DNA of 64,000 nt, taken from Lyophyllum atratum. Lineage: Eukaryota > Basidiomycota > Agaricomycetes > Agaricales > Lyophyllaceae. The notes beneath the pieces are model-generated. The model saw only the letters and a program-made list of their open reading frames with translations, made no database searches and had not been told where the DNA came from. Shown piece after piece: positions 56,111-64,000 of the stretch; positions within the stretch are counted from its first letter, which is position 1; each line of letters starts with the position of its first letter. The stretch lies in contig JACGCN010000024.1 in assembly GCA_014905825.1 (NCBI GenBank), positions 62,001 through 126,000 of the forward strand, in the 5' to 3' direction. A program made the position numbers and the translations under genes.

Positions 56111-57326
56111 GAATTTTATGGACTCCTGATTGCTCGTCGCTCAACCTACCTTACCCATAATATGACAGTAATATTAAATGATCATTGACATACTTAGGTG
56201 ATTTTCTGAGTGTCGGGCTCGGCACAACAGCCCCCGGGTTCTTGGTTGAAAGCCAACCTATCTCTGGTCGCTTTCCATGGGTTGCTGCTCAACCTTTCCC
56301 CTGAGGTTGATATCACATCAACCCAAAGATCGACCAGCACCAGGTTGAACGGCAACATTCAACCTGACATAGGTCGACCGGCAACCTGGCCGGTCTTCAT
56401 AGTGGATATCTACTCGCCAGATGAGGATACTCAATTACTCTGCCGAGGGACGATACGCTCCGTTCTCTGTGAATTCCGCAGACCCAGCTTGGGTCTCCTT
56501 CGAGTTTTTCACTCGCCAGGGCATCACATCCATCCTGCTGGTGCCGACTTCATGAATGAAGGCTTCCACTTGAAGATATCGATTAGAGAACACAAAGATT
56601 TACACTCAGGGATTCGCTACAAACTGGCGACTCCGAGGATTAAAGACTTTCTGTTCAAATGCATAATGAATGGGCTATAGATGAATATAAGGAACCAGCC
56701 ATTGACTCTAACACATTTCCCAGGCCCATTGGCCCCAGCCCCTCCGGTGGATTCTCCACATGCCTCCGACCCATATTCTGCCATGTATAACTCCCGCCGC
56801 ATCCGTCCCCTCCTTTGCATGCTCCCCGCCCACAAGGACGCGTCGTGAGGCCCGCCCGCCATCCACTCCTCCCCCAGCGGGATGGTATCTGACGCGTCTT
56901 CGACATGGCCACGTGCATCCGCTGCGGGCGGTGCTCCTCCTTGAAGGTATGGTGTGGGGGTGGCGGTGAAAAAGAATCGTGGTGTCAGGTCAAAGTAATG
57001 CTCGTTGAAGTGGGCAACAAGGAACATGGGCATTGCCGGGGGTCCTTGGCCTGGAAGTGATGGTAAAAGGATATGAGGTGGGCGTTTCTGGGATGTGACG
57101 GGGCGAGAGCGACACCTGGGGAGGAGCGTTAACGAAAAGGGAATTGAAGGACGCAGGAAGGATGTGCAGGACCATGGTTGGCCCTGTGTGCTCCGCAAAC
57201 GAGTCGCGCCTCAACACACAGGACGAGTGGACAGCAAGGGACGACGGAGAAGCAGCGCCAGATGGTTTCGAAGGCCGCGTTTACGGAGCCGGTGTCTCAG
57301 CTGCCGTCCAGAGCGGTGTGGGATTG
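56111..57326. other. Intergenic region
   Basis: A plus-strand frame at 56210-56680 (156 codons) follows the orphan gene, but lacks recognised features. Minus-strand frames at 56617-57198 are similar. I cannot decide whether any is real. Confidence 0.35.
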
Positions 57327-60252
57327 TCATTCGAGGTGCATCCTGGCTACCCCTGCTGGATGTTGCGGGAACACCCGGAGAGGGCGGCGGTGTAGGTACC
57401 GGGGTAAGCTATGTAAACGGCGAACGCGAAGCATCCTCGATAGGCCCGTTGGTGCCTCTGGGGTGGGGCTTAGCCGGTCCACTGAAGAGACGCCTAAACC
57501 GCTTGGTCTCAAGAGTGATGCCTCGAACGAAGTATCGATGCCCTCTGGCACAGCTAGCGAGATCACTGAAGGTGACGGCGCTAACTGAGACGACTCATAC
57601 GAATCGTCGGTCTCATGCGCCCATGGTCGTGGACTCGTTGAGGGGTAGTCAGAGAACGCTGGAGTCAGATCAGCAGGCTCAAACCCGAGGAAATGGAGAG
57701 ACTGGAGATAGAAGACAAGCAAGGTGCTGGTGTCGACGGGTGCTCCGATGGTGCTGGAGAACTTGGCAGCACCAACGATGGCGGCGCTGCATGGGATGCC
57801 GATGATGAAATTGTTGCAGGCAGCGGCGGAATGCTACGGGATGCCTCGGAAGGCGGAGATCGTGGCAGGGAAACCTGTTGGGCCATCGATACAAAGCTGG
57901 CGTGGTGATGTCAAGCGATTCCTATTGTTGCAGGCAGCGGCGGAATGCTACGGGATGCCTCGGAAGGCGGAGATCGTGGCAGGGAAACCTGGGTGGGCCA
58001 TCGACAAAGCTGGCGTGGTGATGTCAAGCGATTCCTCCGTGGGTGTCAGTGGTGACGGAGGCGGAGATAGCGATGAGGGAAGGGGGCAGCGGCGGTAGTG
58101 GCAGAGATGGAGACGGTGTCAGGTGAATAGAAGACGGCGACGACTCGGACGGGGGCAGAGGAGGAAGGACATCCTCGGAAAACATCGATTGTGGCTCTGC
58201 TGTGATGCATTCCGAGCCCAGGGAAGGCTCAAACGCAGTGCGATAATGAGAATATTCTGTGTCTGCCGTTTGGTACTCCGATTCGGAAGGAATGCGTAGG
58301 GAACGACGCGAAGGACGTCTCAGATCCTCCTATGGAGCCTCTTGATGACGGACTCCGGGCTAGGTAATCTGAGCTGCCTTGAGAGGCTGTAACGAAATTC
58401 TCGGAATCCTAGTCGGAGGCAGGTACCGACTGAGAAAGCAACGTAGAAGGGGTGATGTCATAGACCCACTGCGTCTGAGGAGTGAGCCGGTTCTTGCGGG
58501 CTGCATAGCGCGTGGGTCGCCAAGGTAGGCGTACTGCTGGTTGGACGGGTTTGGTGTGACGAGACGATTGGGGTACGCCGGAAGAGCCCACCCGACCGGG
58601 AGGACGTCGAAGACATGTTGGAAGAGAAGTCGGGAATTGAAGGAAGAGATCTCAGGGGTGGCACGTAGACGGTTGATCGGCAACCAGTGCTGGAGTTACT
58701 CGTGCGGCTGCCGATGGAAAGTATCGTTCTGATGGAGCCAGTTGGCGAGCGAGTGGCAGATGACGAGTCGGGCATAACAATTGGCCAATTTACAGCTTCC
58801 CTGGATAGATATAATTGTTGTCAGCGCTAAGTACTGAGATGAATAGACCGCAAGAAGCGCACCACAGGTGGTTGAACCATTTCTGTCGCTCCAGTAGACT
58901 CTCCGCTGCTAATCTCTCAACACCATCCGCATACGTCATATGAAAAGGAACCAGCATATCCATCAACGGCTGCCTATCTCGCTCAAGGGTTTGCGACCTC
59001 GCAGCGATCGTCTCAATGTCATCCCTAGCACTTGGATGGGTGAGGTGCGTCGTGCACGTTGGGGTACCATAGAAGTCCAATGCGCACGGGCTGTAAATAA
59101 ACAAGTACAACGTCAAAACCTGACCTGCGGCGGAGTCAAACATATCGAACTCACCGCCTCGTCGCTTTGCGCATACGGGAGCAAATCCGTTGCATCCAAT
59201 CCAGGCAGAAGATGCCCGCTCCTCGCACTGCGGATACTAGCAGCATTGGCATCACCCCTCCGAGTGGGTATAACGGGGTCGTTGCCCTGACCGCTGCCAT
59301 GCAGCTGAAACTCGAACAAGCCCTCGCTATCCGGAGGAGGCGAAGCGCTAGTAGCTGACCCATGGTCAGGATATTTTCCAGGGGAGCGACTCATCGAGGG
59401 CGTGTGCTCCTTCCGCGGAGCAACTATATTGCAAACTGATGTAGGCGGGGATCGAGGCGAGGTCTGAGGACGACGTAGGGTTGACACGGGGGTCATAGAC
59501 GTCGCCGCGTTCGTCCCCGTCCTTGTGAAGGCGTCAGTGAAGGTATGGGTATCTGCTCCTGTGTACGCCCTAGTATCCGCGCCTGTGCATGTCCTATAGG
59601 CCGCCCCGGTATGCGTCAACGGGCGGCTGCATGTACTAGGTGTCGTGCCTGAGGTGGTATGCGAGCCTGTTCCCCGACTCCATGTCCCTCCTGGGCTTGC
59701 CGAACGAAAAGTACCGCCTTCAGACATCGAAGTTGAAGGGCACGGAGGTGAAGAGAGAAAAGATGACCCGGTCGGCCTGGTGTCCGTTGCTGCATATGAA
59801 GCAGTTGACTTCGAAGGAGGCGGCGGCCTGGATCCATAACCATATCCAGTACCGCTATAAAAAGGGTTAGGGGACGGCACGCCTGGTGCAGATATCGTCT
59901 GCGTATGCCCACCGGCATGGCTGTTGGTTTCGAAGGCGGCGATCAAATCGGTGGCACGACCTGGAGGCGGCAGGGTGCGGTCAGAACCAGGATCCGTGGA
60001 TGAGCGCGAGTGAGATGAGGGAGTGCCATCAAGGAAAGGAAGAGAGGGCAACGAAAGGCTTCTGTGGTTGGATTGGCAGGTTTGGCTGCCCCTGCTGCAC
60101 GCATGCACCCGAGTTGGGACGTGATGATACTTCTGTCCTCTCTGTAATTTCACTGAGATGTGCGCGTGGGTCAACCGGAGGCGCCGATGTTGGGTGCAGG
60201 GATAGAGTCGGCAGCGGAACATATGATGGGGATCCTGTATATCCTGCGTCAA
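57327..60252 (-). pseudogene. Ser/Pro-rich PH-like-region gene, probably decayed
   Basis: Minus-strand frames in succession look like fragments of one large Ser/Thr/Pro-rich fungal protein. 59113-60252 has a Gly/Tyr- and Thr-rich part (YSGTGYGYGSRPPPPSKS). 58790-59143 contains the most conserved-looking block: ALDFYGTPTCTTHLTHPSA, RDDIETIAARSQTLERDRQ and TYADGVERLAAESLLERQKW, which I read as the end of a PH-like domain. 58360-58775 follows with TRSPTGSIRTILS and STVYVPPLRSLPSIPDFS, and 57327-57722 with LAPSPSVISLAVPEGIDTSF. The frames cannot be joined cleanly, and a 114-base duplication inside (57810-58037) carries indels that break the frame. So I call it a probable pseudogene; a missed set of introns could still rescue it. 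Confidence 0.45.
57810..58037. repeat. 114-base tandem duplication with frame-breaking indels
   Basis: ATTGTTGCAGGCAGCGGCGG and the rest of the unit begin at 57810 and again at 57924. The copies are nearly identical but differ by an inserted base and a two-base deletion after the AAACCTG stretch, so their frames diverge. Confidence 0.9.
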
Positions 60253-61454
60253 TCGTATTATGCACAGAAGAAGCCGGCATAAATATCTTACCTAAAACGC
60301 TGAGTGAAGGCTTGGTTTATAAGTCGCTGGCAGACAATGGGCCGGTGCAGGCTGGGCGATGAAATCCAAGTTGCAGCAGGTTGCAGATCAGAGAACGAAG
60401 CCTTCCGCACTCCGGTCTCAGCCCGACCAGAGTTTTCGAGAATGCATTTGATCGCCACTCCCGCCATGTAGGATCAATTTCATCCCTCCTCGCCATCCTC
60501 ACAGCCTCCGCAGTCTTTCTTCCAGTGGATGCGACGATCACCACGTTTCGTCGTTCGCGCGTGCCCAGAATTATCGCCGCAGATCCCATCTCCATCCTTC
60601 CACCAAGCCAATCACTTGCGCGCTTCGTTGATAAAACTCGAGGCATCCTCGCCGACGTCCAGGCCATCGAGAAGCAGCTCATCAGGCAGAAAGCCCGTCG
60701 TGGGCGCCTGATCCCAAGAATGGATGGTATCTTCCAAGATCGTCGCCTGACCTTGACCTCCAAGTCCCATCGGCAAAGTCAAATCGAGACGAGCTGCGGA
60801 TTCTCGACGTTCTGTGATCCCTGAGGAGCTCAAGGCCCTCCGTGCTGCAGCCGCCGCGAAAGCGCAGGCACAAAATGATACTGTGTTCAAAGCATTCTAC
60901 TAGCAGCTCCTCCTCCGCTATGAGATCTGGAAGGTCGAGCGCGAGGCTGTCACAACTGGTGGAGGAGACTGGATATGATACGGTCCAGGTTGCGTCTATG
61001 CATAACGAATGCATAATACCGTTGCAGCGGTGGTGACATGATGCTGTCACGTCATGAGTGACCAGACCGATACTTCTTCAACGAGGTACTTGCATGGACG
61101 ACAATGGTTGCCCCGTCGGTACAAACAGCCTCGGCTTAGAGATGTTTAAGTCATGATGGACTCTATGTTAAGGCCCTTGCTTTCCCTGACTATGTCATGC
61201 TCGGGATATAAGGTAGGTTAAGCTCATATATGTGGAGATTGCATGACCTACCTTCAACCTTTTCTATCTTATCGATAGGCTCAACCTCTCAGGCTGGCCA
61301 CCCAGGACGCTAATTTTCCTTCGTGGATGCTCGGACCTGCACGACATTACCAGGGGACAAAGAAAGGGGGTCTCTGCCACGTCCTGTGGCACGCTTTATA
61401 TTAACATGATGGTAGCCTCCACAACTCTGATACACCAATTCCGACCCCCCACAA
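60253..61454. other. Intergenic region with possible relic
   Basis: On the plus strand, about 60780-60970 reads VIPEELKALRAAAAAKAQAQ and, after a stop, LLLRYEIWKVERE. With the preceding RRGRLIPRMDGIFQDRRL in another frame this looks like a broken coiled-coil gene. A TTTATATTAAC element near 61394 probably serves the gene starting at 61455. Confidence 0.35.
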
Positions 61455-63293
61455 GATGTCAATGTCTCAATGCGAGGTGCCATAAATACCCTGAATGCTG
61501 TTCTCACATACTTATCTCCAAATTTAGCTTGAATGCGACACCCGTTCTGGCACCTCAGAGTCCGACAAGAGGACCGGACGACTTAGTTCTACACCGCATC
61601 AGATTAGAAACGAATACTTCGTTCAAACCGCAAAGGAGGATGCCTCATGGTATGACCTAATGGTCGAGAAGAATGATGCATTCTATGCTGAGCTGGAGCT
61701 GGAGTACAACACCAAGTACAACTCGTATGCATCGAGCGCTTTATTGCTTGTCTAGACTAAGACTTCCTTTTTCAAGCTGTTCCGCTGGAGGAGCGGATTC
61801 TACCACACCAGCTACACCAAACGACCCCATCCGCCAGATGCGCAAATTTTTAGTAGATCAAGCAAAGCGAAGGGCCGATGCCTTCCGCCAAATGCGCGAT
61901 AGGCGTACTAAACAACGTTCGGATTTCCTGGCCAAATACGGTGCAGGGTATCATGATGCAGCGCGGCTCGAAGACCATGCTCCTACTACTTCGAATTCGA
62001 GGCGTATTGATAGGCGGGTGCGCTTTGCAATCGTAGAACAAAACCCGACTGGGCGCCGGATGGCCATGTCAAAAACCAAGTACGGATCGGAGACCCTTTT
62101 CCTAATCTGCACACTCAACCTCCTTTGCAGCTACAAGGCCCCGAAATCCACGAGCACCCGGTCAAGCCCCGTCTATCCTGCAGTTCTATCTAGGGAGGCC
62201 CCCGAAGCAGTGGCACACTTCCGGCCCGTTCAGCAACGGACGTCCGCCAGGCAGGAACGGGTTAGCAGCAGTCCTGGCAGAGAAGGTCACATTGGTTTAA
62301 ATTCCGACCCCGAACTATGCACCGGCCCAGTCCGACCCCATCCACTGCGCTTTCCCAGTCCGCAGGTGCAATTGCCTACAGATGAAGGGAATTCGTGCAA
62401 AGGGTTATCCCAGTCGAGAGCCAATGATAAGTACGCATCTCTTGCCTCATCGCCAGTGCTGCATGCTCATCCATATCTCTAGACCGCTCACCCGCAAAGA
62501 CACGACCAGTACTCCACCATTCGACGCGCCCGACATGGCCGCTATACATCTCCGGGAAGTGGTTTTCCCTGACGTCAAACGGGACCGCGTACTCCGAGTA
62601 CCAGACATGAAAGTAGATATGAACCCGTGGGCATCCGAGTCGAGAGACGATGAGTATGCATCTCTCACTCCTGTCATCAGTACTCCGCGCTCACCCCTAG
62701 TTTCCAGGACACTTGCCCAGAAAGACCTCACCACTCCACCATTCGGCGCGCCCTACAAGGCCGCTACAGATCTCCTGCCTCTTCAGGAAGTCATTCTCCC
62801 TCACGAGCCCTTGGATCGTGGCAGGTCGCAGGAACCGTGCACTAACGCAAATGATACTCCGTGCGAGCTCTGGGTTCCAAGTATCGAAGAAGATTCGAAA
62901 CCTTCAGCACTTGAGTTAGGCGATAGACTTCGTCAGGACCCGACGAAACCGACCCGAACGACGCATCAAGCTACCAACAGTCTGGGAGAGACAGTAGTCC
63001 AACCGGCGACAGGGGCTCCGCATCAAAGCCAGAACCTCGTTGTCAACGTTGGTGTTATGGCGATCGGCAAATGGACTAGTTTCGGTGCTTTGGGAAGCGG
63101 CTTCTTCGGTTATACTTTCAATCTCTCGGTTTTGGTCCCTAACCGCCATTGCTTCCCAATTATGCTGTTGCTGTTCGTCATGGTCATATTACTTTGGGGA
63201 ATCTATGTCACGCTCAATCGTAAAACCATGGACGAGGAGTTATATCAGCTTATTCGAGCATCTCAGCAGATAGAAGAGTTCAGACGTATGTAA
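61455..63293 (+). CDS. Hypothetical membrane protein with duplicated exon-intron unit
   Basis: Six exons: 61455-61475, 61528-61724, 61777-62079, 62131-62430, 62483-62653 and 62708-63293 (525 aa), all phases consistent. The N-terminal part has an acidic helical DASWYDLMVEKNDAFYAELE and a basic RKFLVDQAKRRADAFRQMRD stretch. Then come two related segments, LTRKDTTSTPPFDAPDMAAI and LAQKDLTTPPFGAPYKAATD, each preceded by an intron of similar sequence, and a C-terminal membrane helix FPIMLLLFVMVILLWGIYV with a short polar tail. Soluble N-terminus and single C-terminal helix suggest a tail-anchored protein. A GTATGT donor overlaps the stop codon; splicing to 63330 would replace the last residues and end at 63376. 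Family unknown. Confidence 0.6.
62431..62877 (+). repeat. Tandem duplication with 223-base period
   Basis: The intron starting at 62431 and the following exon resemble the intron at 62654 and its exon (GTACGCATCTCTTGCC vs GTATGCATCTCTCACT; ACTCCACCATTCGRCGCGCC in both exons). A single intron-exon unit was copied once. Confidence 0.75.
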
Positions 63294-63744
63294 GCCTTGT
63301 CTACTTATGATAATGTGTGATGTGATCAGGCACGACCTTGACGACGACGGAGCTTTCCACTTGCCTCGTCTACTGACTTGGGAGCTGAAGCACGCCCGTC
63401 AATTTCCTTGGCACAAAAACTTTCTACTACTGAATCTGACTTATATTATCAATCTCTCTGCGCACGCTCTGTGGACACGAGAGCGTCTGCCTTACATGTT
63501 TTGCATGTGAGCTTGCAGCCATCATTCTCGAGGATGAGCACCAGGATCAAACCGCGTGACCTGCTAAGTCGGATCAGGTGACATAACGCATGCCGCCTCG
63601 AGGCTAGCGGTCACCGTGACGGTACATCACAGAACAAAGGACTCATCAAAGTATTTATTTAAGCCACTCAAGTCAGAATGGAAATGCGCTCATATTCTCA
63701 TTCCACCCAATTTTCCGCAACACCAAGAGCTCATTCTCGACGTG
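63294..63744. other. Intergenic region
   Basis: Possible alternative last exon of the membrane protein gene (63330-63376) and the upstream region of the WD40-like gene. Confidence 0.45.
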
Positions 63745-64000
63745 ATGTACGATTATGAAAAGGAGTTTGACTTTGACACTCCAGACGAAACGACGTGCGT
63801 GGAATACTTCACGAAAGGACGACTGCTTGCTGTAGGATCTGGCATCTACGTGACAGTGCTGGACACAGAGTCTGGCTCCCCTGTCGCCATATACGAAGGT
63901 TTAGGTAAAGTTACCTGCCTCTGTAGGGCTCAGAACGAGTACTCGATGTACTGCGGCTTTGAATGCGGTGTGATAACTTACCTGACGGTTGATGTGCTCA
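63745..64000 (+). CDS. WD40-like protein, 5' part only
   Basis: Open from ATG 63745 to the window edge. MYDYEKEFDFDTPDETTCVE starts the fragment; then YFTKGRLLAVGSGIYVTVLD and TESGSPVAIYEGLGKVTCL recall the strand pattern of a beta-propeller blade (VxxF-x-GRLLAxGS-x-VxVxDxxSG). The frame is also open upstream of this ATG, so an earlier start or exon is possible. The gene continues beyond the right edge. Confidence 0.45.
   Translation, partial: MYDYEKEFDFDTPDETTCVEYFTKGRLLAVGSGIYVTVLDTESGSPVAIYEGLGKVTCLCRAQNEYSMYCGFECGVITYLTVDVL

Overview
The window is nuclear DNA of a filamentous basidiomycete, most likely an Agaricomycete. Genes are split by many short introns (mostly 44-60 bases, GT-AG, with CTRAY-type branch sites). 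Several genes belong to basidiomycete-type families: a seven-helix membrane protein, an F-box protein beginning MGQYFKVINLD, and TM/coiled-coil proteins. Conserved eukaryotic housekeeping genes (pinin, SRP72) confirm a eukaryotic nuclear context. I assembled gene models by hand from splice signals and reading-frame continuity. All function calls are from recognition of motifs, without any database search.

Layout. 1-11 kb: seven-helix membrane protein (-), a 25-exon neutral ceramidase (+), a small unknown protein (+) and an AbaA/TEC1-type TEA-domain regulator (-). 11-19.5 kb: a membrane-anchored GH5 exo-beta-1,3-glucanase (-) between long gene-poor stretches. 19.5-25 kb: pinin (-) and SRP72 (+) share a 124-base promoter. 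They are followed by a membrane-anchored histidine-phosphatase-like protein whose catalytic RHG motif reads RNG.

25-35 kb: four co-oriented Ser/Thr-rich secreted proteins form a tandem family (here called A-D). All have a signal peptide, a phase-2 intron just after it, two C-x-TVTV boxes and a TATA-like element 56-64 bases upstream of the ATG; three have a GPI-type tail. A decayed copy of the phosphatase gene lies between A and B, which suggests that a phosphatase-plus-cell-surface-protein unit was duplicated as a block. This is the most interesting gene cluster in the window.

37-43 kb: an intron-containing tRNA-Lys(UUU), an HtrL/YibB-like type II membrane protein and an F-box protein. 43.4-47.1 kb: a repeat zone with an AT-rich block, a small duplication, and a 2-kb minisatellite of 24-base units organised in 169- and 338-base higher-order repeats.

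48-64 kb: two tandem paralogs of an uncharacterised TM plus coiled-coil protein, an orphan 244-aa gene, a decayed Ser/Pro-rich gene with an internal tandem duplication, a membrane protein gene that duplicated an exon-intron-exon unit, and the 5' part of a WD40-like gene at the right edge. Much of the remaining space holds no gene I can support.
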